A stretch of DNA of 64,000 bases. Origin: Spirosoma panaciterrae DSM 21099. Lineage in GTDB: Bacteria; Bacteroidota; Bacteroidia; Cytophagales; Spirosomataceae. The stretch spans positions 310,001 through 374,000 of the forward strand of contig NZ_KB893184.1 of assembly GCF_000374025.1 (NCBI RefSeq). The letters run 5' to 3'. How positions within the stretch are numbered: the stretch's first letter is position 1; every line of letters starts with the position of its first letter. Below are positions 17,436-25,814 of this stretch, one piece after another. The notes below the pieces were generated by a model that ran no database searches, was not told the origin of the DNA, and saw only the letters and a list, made by a program, of their open reading frames with translations. The translations under genes were made by a program, and so were the position numbers.

Positions 17436-17652
17436 CCGATGGCAGTGGATAGGAGCCTTGCTGGGTGCTGTAGCTGGCTTTGTGTACTGGCGTGAAGTTG
17501 GCTGTTTGACCGGCCATTGCCCTATTCAGTCGCACTGGCAGTCCATGAGCATCTGGGGGGCAGTCACCGGATTATTGCTGGGCGATATGCTTCATCAACT
17601 CGGCCAAAAACTGATGAACACCTATGGAAACGCAGAAAAAAGAAACGTTTAA
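17419..17652 (+). CDS. DUF6132-like small membrane protein
   Basis: A 77-residue protein. The start is placed at the ATG (17419) that begins MKKYINRWQWIGALLGAVAG; an upstream extension in the same frame would overlap the previous gene by 80 bases and is unlike the family. Two helices surround a GCLTGHCPI loop, as in DUF6132. It overlaps the previous gene by 17 bases and the thioredoxin gene by 29 bases. The CxxxxC loop between helices again suggests a thiol or sulfur role. Confidence 0.75.
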   Translation: MKKYINRWQWIGALLGAVAGFVYWREVGCLTGHCPIQSHWQSMSIWGAVTGLLLGDMLHQLGQKLMNTYGNAEKRNV

Positions 17653-17947
17653 TGATATTATCAAGGGCGACACGCCCGTACTGGTCGATTTCTCTGCCGA
17701 ATGGTGCGGTCCCTGCAAAATGATGGGCCCCATTCTGAAAGAGTTTGCCGAACACATGGGCGACCGGGTCCGGGTTCTGAAAATCGACGTCGACCAAAGC
17801 CCGGCCGCTGCCAGTACGTACCGGATTCAGGGCGTACCAACGCTGATCCTGTTTCGAAAGGGGCAGGTTGTTTGGCGGCAATCGGGCGTTATCGAAGCCC
17901 GGCAACTGGAATATGTGGTAAATCAGCTCGAAACAAATCATGTATAG
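17624..17947 (+). CDS. Thioredoxin
   Basis: A 107-residue classical thioredoxin with WCGPC (Cys28, Cys31), the cis-Pro motif GVPTLILF, and DFSAEW before the active site. There is no signal peptide, so it is cytoplasmic. It is encoded inside the DUF2892-DUF6132 unit with overlapping genes on both sides. It probably reduces the Cys residues or persulfides of the partner proteins (inference). Confidence 0.93.
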   Translation: METQKKETFNDIIKGDTPVLVDFSAEWCGPCKMMGPILKEFAEHMGDRVRVLKIDVDQSPAAASTYRIQGVPTLILFRKGQVVWRQSGVIEARQLEYVVNQLETNHV

Positions 17948-18542
17948 CCAGGAGTTTTGGAATGCTCGCTATCAGGACCCGGCTTATATTTATGGGGTTG
18001 AGCCCAATACGTTTTTTAAGGAATGCCTGGATGCTCTGAATCCAGGACGACTCTTGCTGCCCGCCGAGGGCGAAGGGCGCAATGCCGTTTATGCTGCTCG
18101 TATGGGCTGGGCTGTCGATGCCTTTGATCAGAGTATAATAGCTCGTGAAAAAGCCTTGCAGTTGGCAGCAGAGGCCTGTACCTCCATTCACTATGAGACC
18201 AGTACACTACAGGCATTTTCGGCACCAGCCAATACCTACGATCTGGTCGGGCTGATTTATGCGCATATCCCGTCGGCTGACCGTCGGCAGGTTCATCAAC
18301 AACTGGTTTCGACTTTAACGCCATCGGGCTATCTGGTGCTGGAAGCTTTTCATAAAGACCAGTTGGGGCGGGGGTCGGGCGGCCCTAAAGACCCGGATAT
18401 GCTGTATAACCAAGCTGAGTTACTGGAAGACTTTAGGGAATTGGAAATTCTGAAAATTGAGGAAACCAACGTTGAACTCCACGAAGGAGCGTATCATAAT
18501 GGCTTAGCCTGTGTAGTTCGGCTAATGGCCCGAAAAAAGTAA
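17940..18542 (+). CDS. SAM-dependent methyltransferase, TehB-like
   Basis: A 200-residue class I methyltransferase. The start YSQEFWNARYQDPAYIYGVEP and SAM site LLPAEGEGRNAVYAA are typical of the TehB/thiopurine-methyltransferase-like group, with DAFDQS as acidic strand 2 and LIYAHIPS as strand 4. The group methylates tellurite, selenite or thiols. In this operon a thiol or sulfide acceptor would fit, but that is inference. It overlaps the thioredoxin gene by 8 bases and ends the unit. Confidence 0.85.
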   Translation: MYSQEFWNARYQDPAYIYGVEPNTFFKECLDALNPGRLLLPAEGEGRNAVYAARMGWAVDAFDQSIIAREKALQLAAEACTSIHYETSTLQAFSAPANTYDLVGLIYAHIPSADRRQVHQQLVSTLTPSGYLVLEAFHKDQLGRGSGGPKDPDMLYNQAELLEDFRELEILKIEETNVELHEGAYHNGLACVVRLMARKK

Positions 18543-18577
18543 TTGATTACCCACTTTTCTTAACTTAAACGGAGACG

Positions 18578-18602
18578 ACGCCACGGGTTCAGTCCGTGGC
18601 GT
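18578..18602 (+). terminator. Hairpin terminator after methyltransferase gene
   Basis: ACGCCACGG and CCGTGGCGT are perfect 9-bp arms around a 7-base loop, followed by TCGTGTTTG. The stem is strong but the T-run is weak. Confidence 0.65.
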
Positions 18603-18650
18603 TCGTGTTTGTAATGACGTTCTGAAAACGAAGGCTGCTGAACGGGCTCT

Positions 18651-18694
18651 GTGACTATTGTTACGGAGTTTGAATTCTCGAAGCCAGACCTTTG
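18651..18694 (+). promoter_or_regulatory. Crp-like operator and promoter of tsdA-like gene
   Basis: GTGACTATTGTTAC at 18651-18664, followed by GGA as at the other sites. A -7-like box GACCTTTG lies at 18687-18694, ending 36.5 bases from the operator centre. Confidence 0.68.
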
Positions 18695-18776
18695 CTTAAA
18701 CTCCATTAATCCGTTGAAAGGTACTGGTACGTAGTGTTTTGCGCAGAACGTAAAGCGCCTTTGATTCGGTCAAGGT

Positions 18777-19847
18777 ATGCAAGCTAAAGATCATTTCGAC
18801 CAAACGATTCAATCCCTTCAGCGCACCCTACTGGTTTTGGCAGGGTTGCTGGTTATTACGGTTATTGCTACCGCTATGCTGATCGCATTCCAGGTTGGCT
18901 GGATCGATGCATCGGCAAAAAGGGAGGAGCCGATGGCTTCGTCCGGTAGCTCATCGACCGCCCTATCCGTGAAGACGGAGGAACCGCTTTGGCAGACACC
19001 ATCCGAGGCAAAGCTGGCCGCGCTTTCCAATGGCGACCTGATCCGCTATGGTAAAGAGTTGATCGCCAATACGGCTCTGTATCTGGGACCTATGGGTACG
19101 GTAATGCATACATCGAACGGAATGAACTGTCAGAACTGCCATCTTGACGCGGGCACGAAGCCCTGGGGAAACAACTACAGTACAGTGGCATCGACTTATC
19201 CAAAATTTCGGGCACGTTCGGGTAGGGTCGAAACCATCGTGAAGCGGGTAAACGATTGTTTTGAACGCAGCCTGAATGGTAAAGGTCTAGACAGTAATAG
19301 CCGGGAAATGAAAGCCATTGTCGCCTATATCCAGTTTCTGGGCGATGGCATTCCTAAAGGCAAAAGTCCTAACGGATCGGGTATCTGGAAAGTACCGTAT
19401 CTCGACCGTGCGGCCAATCCCGAAAAAGGCAGGCTGACGTATGAGCAGAAATGTGTGAGTTGCCACGGCACTACAGGGCAGGGCGTAGCAAAACCCGATG
19501 GGAGTGGTTATACGTTTCCACCGCTTTGGGGACCAAATAGCTACAACCAGGGAGCCGGGCTGTTTCGCCTTTCACGACTGGCGGGGTACATTAAGTCTAA
19601 TATGCCGCTGGGAGCTAGTTGGGATAAACCGCAATTGAGCGACGAGGAAGCCTGGGACCTTGCCGCCTTTATCAATTCGAGGCCCCGACCGGGCAAAGAT
19701 CTACGCAACGACTGGCCCAACCTGGCCAGCAAGCCCGTCGATCATCCTTTTGGGCCCTATGCCGACTCGTTTTCCGAAAAACAGCATAAGTTTGGACCGT
19801 TTAAACCCATTGAGGCTTACAAAAACGCGCATTCCGAATCGAAATGA
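18777..19847 (+). CDS. tsdA: Dihaem c-type cytochrome, thiosulfate dehydrogenase (TsdA)-like
   Basis: A 356-residue protein with an N-terminal membrane anchor (about 18-40) and a periplasmic part. Haem 1 site CQNCH (118-122) and haem 2 site CVSCH (226-230). Cys161 in VNDCFERSLNGKGL corresponds to the unusual Cys haem ligand that marks TsdA, and Met276 in SNMPLG fits the second haem. TsdA joins two thiosulfates to tetrathionate, or works in reverse. The unit is completed by a DsrE-family gene. The gene symbol rests on motif match only. Confidence 0.82.
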   Translation: MQAKDHFDQTIQSLQRTLLVLAGLLVITVIATAMLIAFQVGWIDASAKREEPMASSGSSSTALSVKTEEPLWQTPSEAKLAALSNGDLIRYGKELIANTALYLGPMGTVMHTSNGMNCQNCHLDAGTKPWGNNYSTVASTYPKFRARSGRVETIVKRVNDCFERSLNGKGLDSNSREMKAIVAYIQFLGDGIPKGKSPNGSGIWKVPYLDRAANPEKGRLTYEQKCVSCHGTTGQGVAKPDGSGYTFPPLWGPNSYNQGAGLFRLSRLAGYIKSNMPLGASWDKPQLSDEEAWDLAAFINSRPRPGKDLRNDWPNLASKPVDHPFGPYADSFSEKQHKFGPFKPIEAYKNAHSESK

Positions 19848-19895
19848 GTGCTTCGCGACGAGGGTAGCTGGTTGTAAAATTGGACGTTCGTTATA

Positions 19896-20270
19896 ATGGA
19901 TAGGACACCGGATAGGGGTAAAGGGCATAGAGTCATTTTTCAGTTTGTTTCGCCCGATGAGGCTTCGCAGCAAGCTTTGATCAGTAATCTGAAAAATCTG
20001 CTGGCCATATGGCCCGAGGCCGAAGTTGAAGTTGTGGTTCATGGCCCCGGTATTGACCTGATCACGGCTAGTAAGACACGCTACGCGCAGCCTTTGCAAC
20101 AATTTGTTGATCATCACGCGGTTCGGATTGTGGTGTGTGAGAATAGCCTGCGTAGTAAACAGTTGACACTTGAGGATATGCTTCCCTCCGTCGAAACGGT
20201 CCCCGTAGCCATCATCGAACTAATTCTGAAACAGGAACAGGGCTGGGCCTATATAAAGGCTGGAGTATAA
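19896..20270 (+). CDS. Cytoplasmic DsrE-family protein
   Basis: A 124-residue protein without a signal peptide. VIFQFVSPDEASQQAL, EVEVVVHGPGIDL and Cys81 in VVCENSLRSKQL give the DsrE/F sulfur-relay fold and its sulfur-carrying Cys position. It ends IIELILKQEQGWAYIKAG, very like the end of the exported DsrE protein at 16377-16820. It starts 48 bases after tsdA and so should be co-expressed. Confidence 0.82.
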   Translation: MDRTPDRGKGHRVIFQFVSPDEASQQALISNLKNLLAIWPEAEVEVVVHGPGIDLITASKTRYAQPLQQFVDHHAVRIVVCENSLRSKQLTLEDMLPSVETVPVAIIELILKQEQGWAYIKAGV

Positions 20271-20295
20271 AGTTCGGTACAGGTGGCTGGTATCG

Positions 20296-21621
20296 CTATC
20301 TTCGAAAAAGTCGGATTACCTTTTTTAACCAGTTGAGCCGGTGAAGTCGCCACCGGATTACCGGGGGCGTAATAGCCTTGAATTCCTGACCTGTTTCGGT
20401 CGGTATCGCACTGGATTTGGGTATGGTAAGAACCTGCGATGCATAAAGGCTACGATGGCCCGACATCAGAAAGCTAATAACGCAGGATATGGCTGCATAG
20501 GGAGCCACCTCGGCTCCAAACAGTTCGATGGCTAAAATACTACAGGCAATGGGCGTGTTGGCCGCGCCAGCCAGCAGACTGACAAAACCAATAGCGGCAA
20601 AGGTTGAATGGTCTGCTCCAATCAAGTCGGCGTAGAAACTGCCCGCTGTGGCTCCAATAAATAAAGTGGGGGTGATGACACTTCCACTCCGACTGATGGT
20701 TAGTGTAATAACCGTAAAGAGCGCTTTGAGTAGAAAGGTGTAAGGCTTGACCGGATGGCCTTCTATCGCATTTTCCATCAAATTAAGTCCCAGCCCCAGG
20801 TAATCGCGCGAAAATAAAAGTGTCAGGCCAACCAGCACCAGCCCCCCCAGCAACCCTTTCCAGGGCCGCCAGATCGGAATGGAGTTTACGGCCGATGTAC
20901 AGGACTGGATGAGCCGAATCAGCCCGTACGCACATAAACCAAAGATGATCCCCCCACCCAGCAATTGCAGAAAGAAACCCCGCCCGAAAGCCGGAACAAA
21001 CTGAAGTGGATAATAGAAAAAAGTGACGCCAAGTGCTGAAGATATCTGGTAAGCCGTGATCGATGCTACGAACGCAGGAAGCAGCATATCGTATAGAATT
21101 ACCCCTACTGCCAGTAATTCGATGCCGAACAAGGCGCCCGCAATAGGCGCCCCAAACACGCAGGAAAAACCCGCACAAAACCCGCATAGCACCATTTTTC
21201 GTCGGTCCATATCGTCGACCCGGAATAGAGTGGCACAGAGGCTACCTAATCCCGCCCCAATTTGTGCACATGGACTTTCTTTTCCGGCCGAACCACCCGT
21301 AGCCAGAATCAGAATGACATTAATGACTTTAGTGGGTACAAAACTTCCTTCCATCTTCCCGTAATTTCGGTTGATGGCCGCAATCAGGGCGTCGGTGCCA
21401 ACATGCTGTTTCAGGACAAACTGACTGAGCAGGTTAGCGACAAAAAAACTGATTGGCAGCCAGTAAAACACGTACTGGTAGTGGTTACTCTGCTCGATCA
21501 CATAATGGATAAACAGAATAAAACCCGAAGCAGCCAAACCCGTCAGACAGCCAATCAGCACCGACAGAATAACCCACTTAAGGACACTAAATAACAGAAC
21601 CAGTTCTTCATGGATGCGCAT
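20296..21621 (-). CDS. ClC-family chloride channel or transporter
   Basis: A 441-residue inner-membrane protein with about 11 hydrophobic segments. The ClC signature GGSAGKESPCAQIG (109-122) holds the gating glutamate Glu115. The later motif CVFGAPIAGALFGIELL is also typical. The family moves Cl- or other anions, often against protons. It lies head-to-head with the porin gene across the operator at 21678, but no -7 box at the standard distance was seen on its side. Confidence 0.9.
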   Translation of the reverse strand: MRIHEELVLLFSVLKWVILSVLIGCLTGLAASGFILFIHYVIEQSNHYQYVFYWLPISFFVANLLSQFVLKQHVGTDALIAAINRNYGKMEGSFVPTKVINVILILATGGSAGKESPCAQIGAGLGSLCATLFRVDDMDRRKMVLCGFCAGFSCVFGAPIAGALFGIELLAVGVILYDMLLPAFVASITAYQISSALGVTFFYYPLQFVPAFGRGFFLQLLGGGIIFGLCAYGLIRLIQSCTSAVNSIPIWRPWKGLLGGLVLVGLTLLFSRDYLGLGLNLMENAIEGHPVKPYTFLLKALFTVITLTISRSGSVITPTLFIGATAGSFYADLIGADHSTFAAIGFVSLLAGAANTPIACSILAIELFGAEVAPYAAISCVISFLMSGHRSLYASQVLTIPKSSAIPTETGQEFKAITPPVIRWRLHRLNWLKKVIRLFRR

Positions 21622-21677
21622 GCTCGTTTAACCCGTTAGAAGCTGATGTGTTAAGATAAGCCTTTAATTGGCGCTAT

Positions 21678-21721
21678 GTAACAATTATCACGGAAAACGG
21701 GCGATTACCTGAAGAGTTTTG
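21678..21721 (+). promoter_or_regulatory. Crp-like operator and promoter of porin-YeeE unit
   Basis: GTAACAATTATCAC (21678-21691) is identical to the tauE operator, including the flanking TGT and GGAA. The box GAGTTTTG (21714-21721) ends 36.5 bases from the operator centre. Confidence 0.75.
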
Positions 21722-21747
21722 TGAAATTATTCAACACAACATAGGAC

Positions 21748-23136
21748 ATGATCGGACGTTTACTGGCTTTGGGATTGATGGCGCTGCTAACGACCAACGG
21801 GACGGCGGTATGGGCCAATCAGCCTGATACGCTGACCGCCAAACAGCAACGCTGGCTTGGGCGCGAGCGTTTTCCTATTCGCGCCCGGTCGTTTTTTATG
21901 GCAACGGATAATCAGGGCGAGTTGAGCGATGCGTATGCGTGGGGTGTTGGCGTAGGGCTTGGGTATCAGACCCCCCGGCTTTTCAACCACCTGACCGTAG
22001 GCGGAACGGCGTTTTTTAGCAAGAACCTGCTCTCGTCCGATCTGGCGGCCCGCGATTCGCAAACGGGTCAGCCAAACCGTTACGAAATTGGCTTGTTTGA
22101 TGGACAAAATCCAGGCAACCATGCGGTGCTTAGTCGACTCGAAGAGGTATATGCCCAGTATGTGTTCGGTAAAAAATCATGGATTACGCTTGGCCGTCAG
22201 CTACCTCGTAGTCCGTTTATTAATCCGCAGGATGGCCGTATGTCGCCCACGTTTGTAGAGGGCATCGTGCTGGAATGGAATGAGCGACCCAACACCCAGA
22301 TCCATGCCGAATACCTGACCCGAATCGCTCCCCGCTCGACCCTGGGCTGGTACACAATTGGCGAAAGTATGGGATTGTATCCGGTTGGGGTCGATGCTAC
22401 AGGTAAGGCTTCACAATATGCCGGAAACACGCAGTCGGCGGGTATTACGCAACTGGCTATAACCCAGAAAGTCGGCAAAGTAGTGCTTCAGCTTTGGGAT
22501 ACGCATGTACAGAATATTTTCAATATGACTTACACCCGAGCCGATCTGGGCATTCCAGCCGGAAAAAAGCGACAGGTTGTGGCTGGTCTTCAACTGGCTC
22601 GCCAATGGACGGTTGGGAACGGGGGAAACGACGAATCGGCCAAAGCTTACGACCAGCCCGGTAATCGCTCGCTGATTTTTTCGGGGCGGGTTGGCTACCA
22701 GACTACCCGCTGGACGTCTTACCTGAACGCGACGCGCATCACGGCCGAAGGGCGCTACCTGATGCCCCGCGAGTGGGGTCGTGACCCGTTTTATACATTT
22801 CTGATGCGGGAAAAAAACGAAGGATTTGGCGACCTGACCGCCGTGAATACTAATCTCTTCTTTACACCCACCAGCCACATCAAAGCCGAAGCAAGTTTTG
22901 GGTACTATCGGTTACCTGATGTAAAAAACAGTGTCTTAAACAAGTACGGAATGCCTTCCTATACGCAAACCAATTTAAGTTTTACCTACCGCTCCGGTAA
23001 TTTTCCGAACAGTTGGGATGTTCAACTGTTGTGGGTACTTAAAACCGACGTTGGCAATACCTACGACAACAACCGCTACGTCTATAATCGGGTAGGTATG
23101 CACCAGATCAATTTAATTCTCAACTATCGCTTATAA
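21748..23136 (+). CDS. OprD-like outer-membrane porin
   Basis: A 462-residue protein with a signal peptide (to about residue 24, VWA-NQ) and many alternating amphipathic strands ending in NLILNYRL, an outer-membrane beta-barrel end. The region FGKKSWITLGRQLPRSPFINPQDGR resembles OprD-family porins. It would pass small solutes. It heads a unit with the two YeeE/YedE halves under a Crp-like operator, so sulfur anions such as thiosulfate are plausible cargo (inference). Confidence 0.78.
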   Translation: MIGRLLALGLMALLTTNGTAVWANQPDTLTAKQQRWLGRERFPIRARSFFMATDNQGELSDAYAWGVGVGLGYQTPRLFNHLTVGGTAFFSKNLLSSDLAARDSQTGQPNRYEIGLFDGQNPGNHAVLSRLEEVYAQYVFGKKSWITLGRQLPRSPFINPQDGRMSPTFVEGIVLEWNERPNTQIHAEYLTRIAPRSTLGWYTIGESMGLYPVGVDATGKASQYAGNTQSAGITQLAITQKVGKVVLQLWDTHVQNIFNMTYTRADLGIPAGKKRQVVAGLQLARQWTVGNGGNDESAKAYDQPGNRSLIFSGRVGYQTTRWTSYLNATRITAEGRYLMPREWGRDPFYTFLMREKNEGFGDLTAVNTNLFFTPTSHIKAEASFGYYRLPDVKNSVLNKYGMPSYTQTNLSFTYRSGNFPNSWDVQLLWVLKTDVGNTYDNNRYVYNRVGMHQINLILNYRL

Positions 23137-23144
23137 ATCAATTC

Positions 23145-23717
23145 ATGGAGTTTATCGACCTTATCCGTAAGCCCTGGCCCTGGTATGTGGCCGGGCCACT
23201 GATCGGCCTCACAGTTCCGACGCTGTTACTCATCGGAAACAAATCGTTCGGTATTTCGTCGTCGCTTCGGCACCTATGCGCGGCCTGTCTGCCTGCTAAT
23301 ATTCCGTTTTTTCAATACAACTGGAAAAAAGAAATCTGGAATCTGTTTTTTGTAGCGGGCACTGTACTCGGCGGCTTTCTGGCGACCCATTTTCTGGAAA
23401 ACCCCGATGCGTTCCAACTGTCGGCCGCTACCGTCACCGACCTGAAGGCACTTGGCATCCGGGACTTTTCGGGCCTGATGCCCGCCGATCTGTTCGATAC
23501 GGTCAATCTGTTTACACTTAAAGGACTGGTATTTTTTGTGTTCGGTGGATTTCTGGTGGGTTTCGGCACGCGCTGGGCGGGTGGCTGTACGTCGGGCCAT
23601 GCCATTATGGGCCTATCGAACCTGCAATGGCCGTCGCTGATAGCTACCTGCTGTTTTATGGTTGGTGGTTTTACCATGACGCACCTGATTCTACCTCATT
23701 TAATGAAATTGTTTTAA
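23145..23717 (+). CDS. YeeE/YedE-family transporter, first half
   Basis: A 190-residue inner-membrane protein with about five helices. The diagnostic GFGTRWAGGCTSGHAIMG holds Cys148, matching the key Cys of the YeeE thiosulfate channel. Cys45 and Cys48 in HLCAACLP form an extra pair. The full-length YeeE duplicated fold is split here into this gene and the next. It starts 8 bases after the porin stop. Confidence 0.88.
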   Translation: MEFIDLIRKPWPWYVAGPLIGLTVPTLLLIGNKSFGISSSLRHLCAACLPANIPFFQYNWKKEIWNLFFVAGTVLGGFLATHFLENPDAFQLSAATVTDLKALGIRDFSGLMPADLFDTVNLFTLKGLVFFVFGGFLVGFGTRWAGGCTSGHAIMGLSNLQWPSLIATCCFMVGGFTMTHLILPHLMKLF

Positions 23718-23721
23718 CGAT

Positions 23722-24231
23722 ATGGGCTTTGATGCTCTCCTAAAAATCATGCAAAATACAGTAAGCCCAGATGCGTTGGTGTGCGATGCCCCCAACGATA
23801 TGAAAAAAACTGAGAGTGGTCTCGCCAATCTTAAGTACCTGGTGGTCGGGATTTTATTCGGCATTGTGTTCGTGAAAGCTGAAATCATTTCGTGGTTTCG
23901 TATTCAGGAAATGTTTCGGTTGCAAAGCTTCCATATGTACGGAGTCATTGGCTCGGCGGTAGTCGTCGGAATGGTTTCGGTATGGCTCATCAAACGGTTC
24001 GATATAAAAACGCTCTCGGGCGAACGGGTTGAGTTTCATCCCAAAACATTCAATAAAGGCCAGATTTACGGAGGGCTACTGTTTGGGTTGGGATGGGCCA
24101 TTACGGGAGCCTGCCCAGGCCCATTATTTGCCCAGATTGGTAGTGGCTACATGGTGGTCATTGCGACTTTGCTGAGTGCAGTGGCGGGTACGTGGGTATA
24201 TGGCTATCTGCGCGAAAAATTGCCTCACTAA
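23722..24231 (+). CDS. DUF6691 / YeeE-YedE second half
   Basis: A 169-residue membrane protein. KYLVVGILFGIVFVKAEIISWFRIQEMFR and WAITGACPGPLFAQIG (Cys131) are typical of DUF6691 partners of split YeeE. Starting at 23722 it begins 4 bases after its neighbour's stop. Family members often start at the position of the internal Met (23800), so the true N-terminus is uncertain by 26 residues. It should form a sulfur-compound channel with the preceding protein. Confidence 0.82.
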   Translation: MGFDALLKIMQNTVSPDALVCDAPNDMKKTESGLANLKYLVVGILFGIVFVKAEIISWFRIQEMFRLQSFHMYGVIGSAVVVGMVSVWLIKRFDIKTLSGERVEFHPKTFNKGQIYGGLLFGLGWAITGACPGPLFAQIGSGYMVVIATLLSAVAGTWVYGYLREKLPH

Positions 24232-24300
24232 TTTTTTCATGTAATTGATCAATCATAAGTACTTGGACTAATTCACTTTAGAGTATTCTGAGTGAGATAA

Positions 24301-24382
24301 TTTGTCATGCTGACGAAGGAAGCATCTCCGGGTCAGTAAAAAAAGCTGTTGGCGAAGATGCTTCCTTCGTCAGCATGACAAA
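24301..24382. repeat. Long palindromic intergenic element B
   Basis: Perfect 27-bp arms (24301-24327 and 24356-24382) around a 28-base loop. The outer end TTTGTCATGCTGACGAAGG matches element A at 5366-5453 over TTTGTCATSCYGACG. It lies between the YeeE unit and the SQR gene. The elements look like non-coding mobile or REP-like repeats. Confidence 0.8.
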
Positions 24383-24428
24383 AAATAGTCTAATATGCTT
24401 TCACTAAGCTACTTATGTCCTTATGGCT

Positions 24429-24470
24429 AAAAGCGGGAGTATGTAACAATTGTCACATACTCCCGCTTTT
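24429..24470. promoter_or_regulatory. Crp-like operator nested in a 42-base palindrome before SQR gene
   Basis: GTAACAATTGTCAC (24443-24456) forms the centre of a larger inverted repeat with 16-bp arms (AAAAGCGGGAGTATGT and its complement). Only one pair, A24445/C24454, is mismatched. The 3' side runs into TTTTTATTG, so as RNA it would be a terminator-like hairpin. Unlike the other sites, no good -7 box ends at +36.5; the nearest T-run and G end one base off. Confidence 0.65.
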
Positions 24471-24510
24471 TATTGTTTCATTTTTAGGAAAAATTTAACT
24501 ATTCCTAAGA

Positions 24511-25716
24511 ATGACTACTCATTTTCAAGTACTGGTAGTGGGCGGGGGCAATGCCGGTTTGTCGGCGGCTGCTCAACTGCTTCACAAAGCTTCATCCTTA
24601 CAGCTGGGCATTATCGAGCCTTCGGCCAAACATTATTACCAACCCGCCTGGACACTCGTAGGCGCAGGGCAATTCGATATTCGGGATACGGAAAAAGATG
24701 AACAGGATTACGTTCCTGAAGGAGCCGAGTGGATCCGGGATGCGGTAACCGCCTTTCAGCCTGAGCAGAATCAGGTGACCTGCCAAAGCGGAGCCACTTA
24801 TACCTACGATTCGCTGGTAGTGGTGCCGGGAATTCAGTTGGACTGGGCCAAAATTAAAGGCTTCAGCGAAACACTGGGTAAAAATCAGGTATCGAGTAAT
24901 TACTCGTTTCAGACAGCCCCCTACACTTGGGAGCTAATCCGAAACTTTAAAGGGGGAGTAGCGGTATTTACCAACCCTGCCACACCCGTCAAATGTGGAG
25001 GGGCACCTCACAAAATCATGTATTTGGCCTGCGACTACTGGCGTAAAAATGGAGTGCTTGACAAAACAGAGGTTCATTATATATCGGGAGCTGGGGCCAT
25101 TTTTGCCGTAAAAGAGTTTGCCCGGACACTCGAAGGGCTCCTGAAACGGTATCGGATCAAAACCCATTTCCTTCAGAACGTTACGGAAGTGGATGGCCCA
25201 AATCACAGGATCTATTTTGAAGGCAAAGATGCCGATGGAAATGTGCAGAAGCAGTCGATACAATTCGATATGGCCCACATTACCCCTCCGCAGTCGGCCC
25301 CCGACTTCATAAAAAATAGCCCGCTGGCCGATCCGACACAACCACTGGGTTGGGTCGAGGTCAATAAATTTACGTTTCAGCATACGCGCTTTTCCAATGT
25401 GTTTGCCTGTGGAGATGTGAGCAATGCGCCTACCTCAAAAACGGGGGCTGCCATCCGCAAACAGGCACCAGTCATGGTCGATCATATACTGGCACAGCTA
25501 CACAAAACCCAGTCCAGTGCCAGGTACGACGGGTATACGGCCTGCCCCATCCCGACCGAATACGGCAAACTGATGCTGGCCGAATTCGACTACACGAACA
25601 AGCCTAAAATGACATTCCCGTTCGATCAGGCCGTGCCGCGCTGGACCATGTGGCTGCTGAAAAAGTATATGTTGCCCTGGCTCTACTGGCACCGAATCCT
25701 GACTGGAAAAGCCTGA
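24511..25716 (+). CDS. sqr: Sulfide:quinone oxidoreductase, SQOR (type II)-like
   Basis: A 401-residue membrane-associated FAD enzyme that oxidises sulfide to persulfide and reduces quinone. The FAD site VVGGGNAGLSAA (9-20), Cys162 in PVKCGGAPHKIMYL and Cys345 in YDGYTACPIP match the redox Cys pair of human SQOR, including the shared YDGYTSCP context and LAEFDY just after. FACGDVS (298-304) is the second FAD motif. It stands alone behind a nested operator. Its product feeds the MBL-rhodanese proteins on both sides. Confidence 0.92.
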   Translation: MTTHFQVLVVGGGNAGLSAAAQLLHKASSLQLGIIEPSAKHYYQPAWTLVGAGQFDIRDTEKDEQDYVPEGAEWIRDAVTAFQPEQNQVTCQSGATYTYDSLVVVPGIQLDWAKIKGFSETLGKNQVSSNYSFQTAPYTWELIRNFKGGVAVFTNPATPVKCGGAPHKIMYLACDYWRKNGVLDKTEVHYISGAGAIFAVKEFARTLEGLLKRYRIKTHFLQNVTEVDGPNHRIYFEGKDADGNVQKQSIQFDMAHITPPQSAPDFIKNSPLADPTQPLGWVEVNKFTFQHTRFSNVFACGDVSNAPTSKTGAAIRKQAPVMVDHILAQLHKTQSSARYDGYTACPIPTEYGKLMLAEFDYTNKPKMTFPFDQAVPRWTMWLLKKYMLPWLYWHRILTGKA

Positions 25717-25743
25717 AAAGCTGACGATAATCATCCGGTCTTT

Positions 25744-25787
25744 GTAACATACATCACAGAAGCAGCCTCGCCTTTCAGCCAATTTTG
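25744..25787 (+). promoter_or_regulatory. Crp-like operator and promoter of MBL-rhodanese copy 2
   Basis: GTAACATACATCAC (25744-25757), flanked by T and AGAA. The box CAATTTTG (25780-25787) ends 36.5 bases from the operator centre. The box overlaps possible upstream starts at 25785 and 25788, so the start must be downstream, at 25815. Confidence 0.7.
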
Positions 25788-25814
25788 ATGCATCCATTTA
25801 ATCATCAAAATGTC

